Shown piece after piece: positions 12,036-22,184 of a DNA stretch of 64,000 nt. Made by a program: the position numbers and the translations under genes. Under the pieces are notes generated by a model. The model did not search any database, had not been told where the DNA came from, and saw only the letters and a program-made list of their open reading frames with translations. This stretch comes from Daucus carota subsp. sativus (Eukaryota > Streptophyta > Magnoliopsida > Apiales > Apiaceae): the NCBI RefSeq assembly GCF_001625215.2, contig NC_030385.2:6317135-6381134 (forward strand), given 5' to 3'. Within the stretch, counting starts at the first letter, position 1. Every line of letters starts with the position of its first letter.

Positions 12036-12908
12036 TTATTGCTGCTTTAGTTTACCCATCAAATATAAGTAGTTCCTCTGAAAGTCTATAACTGCCCAAA
12101 CCAAGTGCCAAAACTGAATCTCGGGCCAAAGCACTAAGGGAGAGTACAAAAGAGTAGATGAACTCTGCCACAAGAGAAAATTGCTTAACCGAGTCTCTCC
12201 CGAAGTACGAACTATGATGTCAGGATCAGGTGTAACATACATATGTTTCTCAATATCTTTTGAATTAATAAAACACTCTTTATGTTCCTTGTCGTTACTG
12301 TTTGGTCCTAACAAGCCATATGGACCAGAACCAGTCGCTTCCAATGCACTTAATTCTTCCTTTTTTTCTTCACAGGATTCTTGAACGGAATGCAATATCT
12401 CATCGGTTGAAGTGTATGCGACACAAATTGTTAGAACTGCTTTAGAATTGTCAGCCGTAGCAACCATAGCCCTCTCAGCGGCCAACCTAACAGGTCTGCT
12501 CAGAAGTTGAAGATTTCCTACAAACCGAACCTTAACCCCATATTGGTTTACCAAGCTCTCTTGTTTAGTAAGCCCTTCAATTTTCTCCAGCATGAGATCC
12601 ATAACCGACTGAACTTCTTCCGGCCTTCTATTAAAGTTATCGATGCTGAAGGCAAAGATAGTTACATACTTGACACGAAACTCATAACAATATCTGAGCA
12701 TTGACATAAGAGCAGAGAAACCAACCCTATGGCCGGCTCCTTCCATCAATTTATTTTTTTTAGAAAACCTTCGATTCCCGTCCATAATGAACGCAATGTG
12801 ACTCGGAATAGGACCTCTAGAAAGAACCATAAAGATGCATTTCCTCAAAAAAGCTACAAAATAAGTAAACCATGTTGTCTGACTACTACTACTACTCTGA
12901 CTTTCCAT
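12036..12908 (-). CDS. cis-Prenyltransferase (dehydrodolichyl diphosphate synthase)
   Basis: An uninterrupted 290-aa frame starts at ATG 12908. The family condenses isopentenyl diphosphate onto farnesyl or similar diphosphates to make dolichol-type polyprenyl diphosphates, usually at the ER. Motifs in order are a hydrophobic N-terminal segment (TWFTYFVAFLRKCIFMVL), FIMDGNRRFSKK with the catalytic Asp, GHRVGF, TIFAFSIDNFNRRPEEV, VRFVGNL, CVAYTSTDEI, DIIVRTSGETRLSNFLLWQ, and LWPEIQFWHLVWAVIDFQRNY. All motifs of a catalytic subunit are present, so it is not an NgBR-type partner. Upstream, TGTACAG| near 12939 suggests a 5' UTR intron. The frame stays open upstream of 12908, but without an ATG. 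The whole coding region lies in one exon, as in some Arabidopsis homologues. Confidence 0.95.
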   Translation of the reverse strand: MESQSSSSSQTTWFTYFVAFLRKCIFMVLSRGPIPSHIAFIMDGNRRFSKKNKLMEGAGHRVGFSALMSMLRYCYEFRVKYVTIFAFSIDNFNRRPEEVQSVMDLMLEKIEGLTKQESLVNQYGVKVRFVGNLQLLSRPVRLAAERAMVATADNSKAVLTICVAYTSTDEILHSVQESCEEKKEELSALEATGSGPYGLLGPNSNDKEHKECFINSKDIEKHMYVTPDPDIIVRTSGETRLSNFLLWQSSSTLLYSPLVLWPEIQFWHLVWAVIDFQRNYLYLMGKLKQQ

Positions 12909-13019
12909 CCTAATTAACTTGTACAAGCTCAAACACTCCTGTACATGAAACAATAAGAGCTTCAGGATAAAGAAATGCAAGAAAATAGCTGCGAGTGGTG
13001 ATTTGAAAGCCAATTACTA

Positions 13020-13967
13020 ATCACAATTTAAATACAAACTACCCCTAATTCTCGATTATAATTTTAGATTAGTTTCTAGTATAGGCTTTCAAAGCCTGGC
13101 TTTGTTTATTTCAGTCATACCTCATTCTACATACTAGAGAATCAAACAACCCATTTGAATTTGATATTAAATTTGTTATAGTATCTTCTTTTTTTCAAGA
13201 GAATTGAATTCCACTCTTTAAAGTAATAAATAAATATTTATTGATTAATTAATATATTTCTAAATTATAAAAAACTGGCTATTAATTTACAGAGGTCTGT
13301 ATATTTTACTAGCAAAACTATCTACACTTATTTGTGTGCTATTGGATATATTTTCATCACTCAATTAGAAAGAGGTAAGGATATTATTAGAGTCCTTTCC
13401 TTGGTTGACAATTAATCCTCATCACATCTCTAGAATTCCTGATTGTCATTTGTCATTTCATTCCGAAAAGTTTTCTATGGTTCAATATTTCTTCCGTGGT
13501 TGTTCCTACCCACAGACTAGTCGACAAAAATAATAATATATTATTATAACCATAACCATAACTATAACTACATGTGTGTATTATGTAATTAAGGTTTCTA
13601 ACTTCATGTTTAAGTTCAAAAACATTAAAACTGCAGTAGTCACACACATGTAGTAGTAGGACATTCAAATTCTGTATCATATAACGCTATTATATTTTAC
13701 AAAACATTGTAACAGAGTAACACAATTTATATAAAGTCATTCACATATAGACACTAGTACATCAAGAATCAATCAGTTTATACATGCATATATACATAAC
13801 CTATACGATTACAGATACCATATAGACGTATATATGATTATGCTAATATATAAATCAGATATGAAAAGAAAAGTTACAAAATCTTCCCGGTGAGTATTTT
13901 GGAGTCGTGATGTTTAATCCATGTGGAGAAGTGAATGTTGTGGATTGATGTGGGCTATCAAGAGTTT
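13020..13967. other. Intergenic / promoter side of the cis-prenyltransferase gene
   Basis: The sequence is AT-rich with no coding feature and should hold the 5' UTR exon and promoter of the minus-strand prenyltransferase. I could not place a TATA box or a first exon with confidence. Confidence 0.4.
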
Positions 13968-14920
13968 ACTGTACATTTTTTATAATCTATTCAACATAGG
14001 CTTTCGACCAGGATTTTTATACCAATATTTGACCTGAACACCAGTATGTGATCCGAACCGACTATGTAGTTCGACTAGTCGACTGGGCAGCGGACTAAGT
14101 GACACTGCTCAGTCAACTGCGTGCCTGACAAATACCTAGTAGACAACTTGAGTCAACCTGCAAGTACTGTCGTGACTAGTCGAGCGACATGAAAACTTTG
14201 ATTTCTTGCCTACATACTTTTGCCTATTTTATTCGTCCACTATTTCTTATTCACAAATTTCATCAACTTTCTCAACAGACTATTATTTTTTTCCAATTTA
14301 TGGTTCTTACAAATCTTATAAAAACACTTTTCCATTTCCATGAGAGTTTACCATTGATGTTAATTAGCTTCACGTTAACTATTATAAGATAACACAAAGA
14401 ACTATCAACCTAAGTCCCACCTCCCAAATTTTAAATGTCTTTCATAAATCCATAATTCTGAGCAGCCTGATCAACTGACAGAGTATTTTAAAGCGGAAGA
14501 AATATATTGCAAATACGCCGTATGAATAACCTAGAACAATACGGTTAATGATTAGCATACTATTTAATTGTATTACCGTGACATATGCTAGCTGGTGAGG
14601 GAACATATAACCAGTATCACAAAAATTCGTAACAGTAATATGTAGAAAACCAACCACCTTGCAGATACAATTATTCAAAAAAAATATCAACATATTTTAC
14701 AGTTATAATTATAAGGGTGGTCAATTAATTAGTCACTTGAATATGGTTTTTTAAGATCTAGGTCGCTTAATAATATATCCAACATTCAGGTCATTTATGT
14801 TGTAAGATACTTAATCGAAGTCCTTCTATTAATCAAAATGAAAAAAGATGTCGAGGGGCATCTTATTTGAAAGAAACAAGATTATAATCATGGCATAAAA
14901 TAATTACAAAAAATTATTTA

Positions 14921-14952
14921 CGCCCCGCCCCGCCCCGCCCCGCCCCGCCCCG
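14921..14952. repeat. CGCCC pentanucleotide microsatellite, 6 units
   Basis: Six exact CGCCC units are followed by CG, within an otherwise AT-rich region. The duplicate site near 3451 has GCCCT GCCCC only. On the minus strand, which is the sense strand of exon 1, this reads as repeated GGGCG with G-runs of four, compatible with G-quadruplex formation. Confidence 0.95.
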
Positions 14953-15652
14953 CTCTCTCCTTTACCCCTTCCTCATCTATCTCTTTCTATATAAATAGAT
15001 AACAACTTATAAGAATCTTAATTTCTTCATTTTTTTATAGTTTGCTTTTACAGATAGACCAAATCATATCCCACTCATCTTCGAATATTGTTTTGACACT
15101 CGGATTCCCCCGACTCTGTGGGAAGATAAAACATTTATCCAACCCACAACAAATTAATCATCATCATTATATAATCAATTATAAAGATTCAATAAGATTG
15201 GATCTTTACAAATAAATTAGAGGTCCGTCCCTTCCGGTTTATAATATTCACGATTAATATTTCTTTGAGCTATAAAGTAACTTTACGCTGGAAAAACTCA
15301 AACATGTTTGTTTGTTTAGGTGACTTAAAGTTAAAAGCTAACTCATGATTTTGAATTAAATTTATCTAATCCATCACTTAGTTTTTGCGTTTGTAATTTG
15401 AGTTGATACAAAATTAATATCTATCCTAGCCTAGGTGGATGCATTTGCCTGAGTATTTAGATTTCTAGTAGCGCCCCAAAACAAACATTTAACATACAAT
15501 CTTACGCATATAGACATATACACATCATAGAATTTGACTAAATTGATATTGATACCGTTAACAAAGGAAGAGAGACGGGAATTTTAAACAAGTATAATTG
15601 ATATTGGAGAGAGAGATGGGGGAGGGAGAGAGATATAGTTAGAGAGAGAGAC

Positions 15653-15717
15653 CTGTAAGTAACGTCTCTGTGAGAAGAAGCGAAGCTATGAGTGTGTTGA
15701 TAGTCGTTCCTTTCCAT
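15653..15717 (-). pseudogene. Orphan exon 1 of the duplicated zinc-ribbon gene
   Basis: ATG at 15717 opens a 65-nt exon coding MERNDYQHTHSFASSHRDVT and ending in phase 2 at CAG|GTCTCT. It is identical in layout to exon 1 at 4199-4135, with His7 changed to Gln. No Cys-rich exon 2 follows downstream on the minus strand, so the original protein cannot be made from this copy. The exon, frame and donor are intact, so it could still be spliced to another acceptor. Confidence 0.85.
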
Positions 15718-15856
15718 GGCAACGGAGATTTGGATCGGAAGAAGTTGGGTAGTGATCACCTCCTGGTTCGTGAGACAAGGGGACAAACATATTCATACAA
15801 ATCTACTCTACATAAAGTCGCCTGCTACTGCTGGTGCTTTTTTTGCAGGTCGTAAA

Positions 15857-18185
15857 TGAGTCGAGCCGAGCCGAGCCGAATCAGGTCGTATATGATTTGT
15901 TAAGAGAATAGTTAACTCAGCTCGAGCTTGGATCGAGCCAAAAATATTGTTTGACGATCGACTCATTAATGAATAATTTTGTTCACGAACGGCTCGCGAA
16001 TCGCTCACGAACATGTCTCACGAGCTTTTGTTCACGAACCGCTCCTTAACTTACGGTCACGAACATGTCTCACGAATTTTTGCTCACCAACCACTCATTA
16101 ATTTTGTTCATGAGCTTGTTTAATAAATTTTCTTAACGAGCTAGCTTATGCTCATAAATTTATTTACGAACTTGTTTGTTATTTAATTTAATTAAAAAAT
16201 AAATTAAAATTCTAACAATATCTTAATCTATACTCTAAGGAATCATAAATTCATAATAAATCATCCATTAATAAAAACTCCCACATCCTTAATCCAAAAT
16301 AAACAAAAAAAAAACACAAAGTTCGACATAAATAAATTAAAACAGAACATAATTGTTTGATAAATATTGGATTAATTATCAAACTCATCACTGAAGTGGA
16401 CAAATGGTATCAACTTCATCACTGATCTCCACGGGGTCTCAAATTACTCACTAAACTCGCTTAATGGTATCAAACTCATCACTGCCGTTAAAAAAAGTAA
16501 CGGAGGTTAGACGGAGTGACAGATTGGCGGTTGACGTGGCACGTTAATAAAAAAGACTGAAGAAAAACAAATGAAAGAAAATAAAAAAAAGTAGAAAATA
16601 GAAATGCCACATAATTTAAAGTCTATATATATGAAAATAAAGTATGCAAACTTTTTAATAAATTGATTTTAGGATACAATTATCTAAATAAACGTATCGA
16701 ACTAAATTTTAATATATAATTAACTAAAGAATTAAGATTAACTTTTATGTTTTTTATTAGATTATAATTATTTTTGAATAATATTGAAATGTTTTCTCTT
16801 TTAATAAATTTTAATTATTTTTTTGCCAAAATTCACATAATTAAAATTTATTAAAGGAGAAAACATTTCAATATTATTTAATTATAATCTAATAAAAAAC
16901 ATAAAAGTTAATCTTAATTGTTTAGTTAATTATATATTAAAAGTTAGTTCGATACGTTTATTTAGATAATTATATCCTAAAATTAATTTAATAAAAATTT
17001 TGCATACTTTATTTCCATATAAACTTCAAATTATGTGACATTTCTATTTTCTACTTTTTTTTATTTTCTTTCGTTTGTTTTTCTTCGGTCTTTTTTATTA
17101 ATGTACCACGTCAACCGCCAATCTGTCTCTCCGGCTAACATCCGTTATTTTTTTTAACGGCAGTGATGAGTTTGATACCATTAAGCGAGTTTAGTGAGCA
17201 ACTTGAGACCCCGTGGAGATCAGTGATGAAGTTGATACCATTTATCCACTTCAATGATGAGTTTGATAATTAACCCGATAAATATTAGCTGAAAATCCAG
17301 CCAAGTTCACGAACCATGTTCACGGGCCGAGTTTACAAACTACGGTCACGAGCCAAGTTCACGAACTCATAATTTGAACTTGTTCACGAACTATCGAGTC
17401 GAACTCTACTGTGCTCAAGTTCAGCTCGTTTATAAAGCGAAGCTTAAAATTGTGCTCAAGATCGACTCGTTTATGATTCGAGCCGAGCTCGAACCAAGCT
17501 TTTTTCGAACCGAACATCAAGTGGTTATCGAGCGTATCAACTCATTTACAGCCCTACTCGAGCTTGAGCTTGGATCGAGCCAAAATTTTGTTTGACGATC
17601 GACTCATTAATGAATAACTTTGTTCGCGAACCGCTCACGAACATGTCTCACGAGCTTTTGTTCACGAACCGCTCCTTAAATTACGCTCACGAACATGTCT
17701 CACGAATTTTTGCTCACCAACCGCTCATTAATTTTGTTCACGAGCTTGTTTAATAAATTTTCCAACGTGCTAGCTTATGCTCATAAATTTATTTACGAAC
17801 TTGTTTGTTATTTAATTTAATTAAAAAATAAATTAAAATTCTAACACTGTTTTAATTTATGCTCTGAGGAATCATAAATTCATTAATAACTACGCTCAAG
17901 AGCCATGTTCACGAGCCAAGTTTACGAGCTGAGTTCACGAACCATGTTCACGAGCTAGTTCACGAGCCAAGTTCACGAACTCATAATTCGAACTTGTTCA
18001 CAAACTATCGAGTTGAACTCTACTGTGCTCAAGTTCAGCTCGTTTATAAAACGAACCTTAAAATTGTGCTCAAGATCGACTCGTTTATGAACCGAACCAA
18101 GCTCGAACTGAGTTTTTTTCGAACCGAACACCGAGCGGTTATCGAGCGTATCAACTCATTTACAGCTCTACTTGTTTGTAGAAAT
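15857..18185. repeat. Head-to-tail pair of GAGC/CGAGC-rich repeat units, interrupted by a MITE
   Basis: Two units have the same internal order: CGAGCTTGGATCGAGCCAAA, TTGACGATCGACTCATTAAT, CACGAACATGTCTCACGA, an AT-rich core, TTCACGAACTCATAATT, TGCTCAAGTTCAGCTCGTTT, and GGTTATCGAGCGTATCAACT. Unit 1 spans about 15857-17560 and contains the element at 16369-17276. Unit 2 spans about 17566-18185. Such CGAGCC/ACGAAC repeats resemble non-autonomous hAT-like plant repeats. There is no coding capacity. Confidence 0.75.
16369..17276. mobile_element. Foldback Mutator-like MITE, 908 bp, with 10-bp target duplication
   Basis: The element is almost one long inverted repeat: the left arm from GGATTAATTATCAAACTCAT pairs with the right arm ending ATGAGTTTGATAATTAACCC, and matching continues inward for about 450 bp per arm (for example CCACGGGGTCTCAA and TTGAGACCCCGTGG). 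It is flanked on both sides by GATAAATATT (16359-16368 and 17277-17286). A 9-11-bp target duplication with long terminal inverted repeats starting in G points to the Mutator superfamily. No transposase is present. Confidence 0.88.
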
Positions 18186-18792
18186 ACGGATATGTGTATC
18201 ATTTTAAAAGCCATCAAAACAAAATACAATTGCTGGGTTTTTTTTATTACTTATTATTATATTATTGTTATTTATACGAACACTAAAATAAACACAGACC
18301 GACGTCATTCTAGTATTCTACACTTCAGTTTCTTAAACTTTTTGCCATGCGCGATGTTACTGGTGATTTATAACATTTGTAATTTTATTGTCTATATTTT
18401 AAATTTAAAATAGTTTGATAACCATTCCCCACTTTTATCTTGATCTTATTTTGACTACTCTTTAATAATCAATAATTTTTTTAAACATAAATAATTTCTT
18501 GTTTCATAAATACTGAGTTACTCCCTAGTCCCTCCGAAAATATAAACCCTGCTCCAACATGTCATTGATGTCATTTTTATTCCTTGTTTACCTAGCAAAA
18601 CACTTCTCTTGACTCTGTTTTTCAAAGAGGTCAAGGATTATCATCCAAAGCAGATAACCTAAAACATTACTTGACTTGAACAAGCGGCAAAAGAATTATT
18701 GCTGGGGTGGTGAACTTAGCTGATACACCTCCTAATAATACAAGTATCTATGTTACACATTGTGCTGCCAACTCAAATAAAGAACATCCTCA
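18186..18792. other. Intergenic, no supported feature
   Basis: AT-rich DNA lies between the repeat pair and the 3' end of the minus-strand repeat-protein gene. Part of 18600-18792 is probably that gene's 3' UTR. Confidence 0.4.
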
Positions 18793-19992
18793 CTATATAA
18801 AGAACACCTGATGCCTTTCTGCTTTACCTATTATATCGTAAATAGTGGCCTGACATGACTCTGTGTTGCATACTCTTAACATCGTCTCCAGACCTTTCTT
18901 CTTATAGTATATTTCCGTATTTTGTTCCATTTCATCGCACTTCAGATTCTCGTCCTCAAGGTCCTTCTCCACTCCTCTCTTTATGATGTCGAGCCCATAG
19001 TGATGTAACAGTTTAATCACTTTCAGGACTTGAAACCGGAGAGTTGGCTTTTGTTGCCCAATCAGATCTTCTTTTTCAATCACTTCTAACAATTCATCGA
19101 ACAATGTTGACATTTTCATTGCGTCCTTATAGTTGTTCCATTGTTGATAGGCATCTTCTGGCTCCGTTGTTATTCTTTTTTGATTTATGTCGTCAATCAA
19201 TTGACGATCATCATATTCTGCTGGCTTGAAAGAGACGGTTGATTTTATACTATCTCGAGTATGCTCAATATGAATTCCAGCCTCGTTTGATTGATCCTGT
19301 GCAGATTCTTGTCGATACTCTTCTTTTTTAGTTTGCACCACTTGAGAGACCTTATTAGATCTTGGACAGTCTCGTATATACTCGATTCCTTGCAGATTTT
19401 CATCTTCATCTTCATTCACTCTGACCAGTTGATTGTGCTTACTAGATCTTTGAGAGCCTCGAATATCCCCTATCCCTTGCTCAGATTCATCTTCCTCCCT
19501 TTGCACCCCTTGAGAGTGCTTACTAGAGATTTGAGAATATTGAACATGCTCGATCCCTTGCGGATTCTCATAATGCAATACAGATCTCGGACTATATGGA
19601 ATAGGCTCCACATTTGGTTGCGAGTGCTTAGTAGATCTTTCACTCTCTCGGACATGCTCGATATCCTGAGGACTTTCATCTGCATTATTGGTTTGAGAGT
19701 GCTTAGTAGAAATGAGATAAGGTCGGATATGCTCGATCCCTTGCTTATCTCCATCATCTTCGTATACTTGCTCAGAACGCATACCGTATCTCATCCTGGT
19801 CTGGATGTTTTTGGTTCCTAACTTATACTTGTATCTTTCCAAACGCTTGGATTGCTTGTGCAAATAATCAGAACCTGTTTCTGGAGATGTGTAGTAATAG
19901 TCTCTGGACATATCCCTCGGGGGAGTATTGGATAGAATTGAGCGCACCAGCTGAGACCATGCCTCACTAGCAATTGCTCCGTCCAAAACCAT
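18793..19992 (-). CDS. Unrecognised protein with about six degenerate internal repeats
   Basis: An open frame of 399 codons from ATG 19992 lies just after a strong acceptor (TTGTTGTTGCAG|), so 5' exons may exist and the true start is uncertain. N-terminal residues 1-85 are neutral to basic. A repeat region follows at about residues 84-255, with cores such as QGIEHIRPYLISTKHSQ, QDIEHVRESERSTKHSQ, QGIEHVQYSQISSKHSQ, QGIGDIRGSQRSSKHNQ and QGIEYIRDCPRSNKVSQ, plus a decayed IHIEHTRDSIKS. Repeat starts are 25-40 residues apart, separated by acidic linkers (EDESE, NEDEDE). The C-terminal 110 residues are predicted helical and charged (LFDELLEVIEKEDLIG, FQVLKVIKLLHHYGLDIIKR). The frame is long, repeated and free of stops, so it looks like a real gene. 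I recognise no family. There is no signal peptide or membrane segment. Confidence 0.65.
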   Translation of the reverse strand: MVLDGAIASEAWSQLVRSILSNTPPRDMSRDYYYTSPETGSDYLHKQSKRLERYKYKLGTKNIQTRMRYGMRSEQVYEDDGDKQGIEHIRPYLISTKHSQTNNADESPQDIEHVRESERSTKHSQPNVEPIPYSPRSVLHYENPQGIEHVQYSQISSKHSQGVQREEDESEQGIGDIRGSQRSSKHNQLVRVNEDEDENLQGIEYIRDCPRSNKVSQVVQTKKEEYRQESAQDQSNEAGIHIEHTRDSIKSTVSFKPAEYDDRQLIDDINQKRITTEPEDAYQQWNNYKDAMKMSTLFDELLEVIEKEDLIGQQKPTLRFQVLKVIKLLHHYGLDIIKRGVEKDLEDENLKCDEMEQNTEIYYKKKGLETMLRVCNTESCQATIYDIIGKAERHQVFFI

Positions 19993-20034
19993 CTGCAACA
20001 ACAAGATTTTTGACAAATATGACTTATAGTCTTA

Positions 20035-20140
20035 CAAATGAATATCAGTTCTAAGAATTTCTCGGATGAGCCAGGGTCGAATCCAGGACCTGAGACGACA
20101 GAGAATAAACTCTTCACCGCTTGAGTTATCCAACCGTGCT
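20035..20140 (-). mobile_element. tRNA-derived SINE, copy 1 (old)
   Basis: Read on the minus strand it begins GCACGGTTGGATAACTCAAG (A-box-like region) and contains GGATTCGACCCTGGCTCA (B-box-like). It aligns with the plus-strand copy at 22073. It has decayed and has no clean A tail. It lies just upstream of the last exon of the repeat-protein gene, within its presumed intron or 5' flank. Confidence 0.7.
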
Positions 20141-20880
20141 CTTTGCAACAACAAGATTAATTGAGTGATTGTAGTGGAAGGTTGGAGTTGAACTAAACCC
20201 CTTAAATAGATGTCATGGCTATTTGACTTTCACAAGAGTTTTAAGCATATGTTGTTAATCATGTATAAAATATTAACCTCAGCTCATTCATCGGGGTTTT
20301 TGTAAAAAAATTTCTAGTTGGATATGTAGAAAATTAGTTAATTTACAACCCTGTTGCAACTGATCCGCGTAGTATCCCCTCAAGTGGACAACAAGGGCGG
20401 CCAGAAACAATGTTCCTAGAAGGAGACTAATCTAATTATATTGCAGCTTCCAGAAATTTGAGTTTCAATTTGCTTAAAAACAATTACTTAGCAATTCTAA
20501 TTCAGACAGTTGACATATATTTTAACTTGAGGTCTTTAGAAAATCCACAAGTATGAGCCAAGCCAACATATATTTCAGGTATTTGATGAGAAAAGTTGAT
20601 ACAATATTCTAGTGATGCTTTTAACTTTTTCGAATCTTAATTTTAAGATTTTTACTTTATATTTTGTAATTAAATTCTTATACACACTCTCTATTGTTCT
20701 CTATTTTATATTGTGCTTTAGTGATGAAGGAGAGAATTTTTAATAATAAAATATTAAACATTTAGTGAGAACAAGGCACATTGTTGAAGTTAAAGTTAGT
20801 TAAATAAGACTTGAATTAATAGAACATAATTTTTATATTATATTTACAACTCCAACTAGGACAGGGTTGAACTTGTTCTA
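20141..20880. other. Intergenic, no supported feature
   Basis: AT-rich DNA with no coding frame, repeat array or clear element ends. It may contain upstream exons of the minus-strand repeat-protein gene, but no ATG-bearing exon with a usable donor could be placed. Confidence 0.35.
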
Positions 20881-21325
20881 AGAGCTCATTTGGTTCGTGA
20901 AGTGTTACGGGGTTGGAACGAGAAATCGAGTTAACATGAGATATTGGTTTACGGTATCATGTCGGATTTTATGTGTTTAATTGGGTGCTGGAATCAATAT
21001 ATTCAACTCTAAAAGAATTAAGTTATTAATATATATTAATTAAAATTATTAATAAAATTATTATTACATATTTTGCATCATTGATAATTCTTGTATTAAA
21101 TATTATTATTTAATTATTTAAATAGAGATAAAAAAATATCCACCAACCTTCTTGCCTATTGAAAACTCATATTTTGGGTGATTTGGGGTATGAGTTTTAT
21201 ATTTTAATTTTCATAATCAAACATCATATATGAATTTATTTAATTTTTACAACCAAACGTCAAATATGGATTTGAAATCAATAAAACGCATATGTGATTC
21301 GATCCTGAGTAACCAAACGACCCAC
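20881..21325. repeat. MITE-like element with ATTTGGTT / AACCAAACG ends
   Basis: The left end GCTCATTTGGTTCGTGAAG and the right end GATCCTGAGTAACCAAACGA form short imperfect inverted repeats around an AT-rich body. It resembles the element at 349-776 in style. No coding capacity. Confidence 0.45.
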
Positions 21326-21460
21326 AGGTGGAGGTGGATTAATGTGTGTCATTAACTTTTTATTTGGTTTACGGTTTCGGTTCGACTAATTTAAAAAACC
21401 GTGTTTTGTGGGTTGGTTTCGGTTTTATATTAAACCAACCCGTTAAAAAATCGAACCGCA

Positions 21461-21505
<45 letters not shown>

Positions 21506-21921
21506 TTTTATATAAATATATTAATGTTTTTAGTTTATACTTGCTGGGTTGTTTAGTTACTTACCTTATCAATACCTAACTACAAGTCATATCAATTCAG
21601 TAATTCACGACTTCGATTCAACTTTATGCATTTTATTAGACTAAAATTTGTATTTTAATTTAACTATGTGAAATTATGTAAATGTTGACAAAAATGATCC
21701 TCTATTTTCTAGTATTATTCATAAATCCTCATATTTGATTATAAGACTTAGTCATAAACCGATCAATCCGCATAACCGAACCATTAAAAACCACACCGCT
21801 TGGTCCGGGTTAATTGGTTTGCGAGCCGCGGGTTGGTTTGAGATTTTGAAAAACCGCTAATATATGGTTTGGTTCCGGTTCTACCTCCAACCCGAACCAA
21901 ACCGGACCGCGATCACCCCTA
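21326..21921. repeat. hAT-like MITE rich in AACCGAACC motifs, with a TA microsatellite
   Basis: Both ends carry dense GGTTTCGGTT or AACCGAACC-type words in opposite orientation, and the right end closes with GATCACCCCTAA, that is AGGGGTGATC inverted. A pure TA run lies at 21463-21498. The AGGGGTG end type matches the partial elements at 23285, 41079 and 50306. Confidence 0.6.
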
Positions 21922-22072
21922 ATGGAAGGTATTCGAGGAATGAGTGTTTTAACGATGTTTTATTGATATCTTAAAATACTAAATCTTGGGATATGTATTT
22001 TATTTTTAAGACAATGCAGGTTCCAAATTATTTTTTCCAACAAACAAATTTAGATTAGTTTCAAATTAGATT

Positions 22073-22184
22073 AGCACGACTGGATAGCCCAAGTGGTGGG
22101 CTTATCCTCTGTTGTCCCGGGACACCCGGGTTCGACTCTGGCTCATTGTAAGGCATTTAAGCCTGCATTGTCAAAAAAAAAAAA
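22073..22184 (+). mobile_element. tRNA-derived SINE, copy 2, with A tail
   Basis: It begins GCACGACTGGATAGCCCAAG, has a B-box-like CGGGTTCGACTCTGGCTC, and ends GCATTGTC followed by 12 A. The A-box and B-box spacing is tRNA-like. The same order of motifs occurs inverted at 20140-20035. The clean A tail suggests a younger insertion. No clear target duplication could be read. Confidence 0.8.

Larger units (their letters stand above)
13968..15852. repeat. Segmental duplication, copy B (intron, exon 1 and 5' flank, no exon 2)
   Basis: This is a direct copy of 2477-4327, in the same orientation, including the 5' part of the intron, exon 1 and about 130 bp of 5' flank. Differences from copy A include the GC pentamer expansion at 14921, an extra segment near 15421-15445 and an insertion near 15790-15815. 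Copy A has CACGT within GTCACGTTCT just 5' of the ATG, and copy B reads ATCACCTCCT there. The distal breakpoint lies in the intron, so the zinc-ribbon exon was not copied. Confidence 0.92.

Noticed and set aside
12961-13013. N-terminal extension of the cis-prenyltransferase to 13013
   Set aside because: The extension has no ATG, and a strong acceptor near 12939 marks the exon boundary. ATG 12908 is the better start.
19291-19821. Plus-strand 176-aa frame rich in Leu, Ile and Arg
   Set aside because: Shadow of the minus-strand repeat protein. Its own 'repeats' follow from the repeated nucleotide sequence.
22100-22160. Possible functional tRNA gene
   Set aside because: A- and B-box-like motifs are present, but the cloverleaf does not close, and an A tail plus a second copy show it is a SINE.
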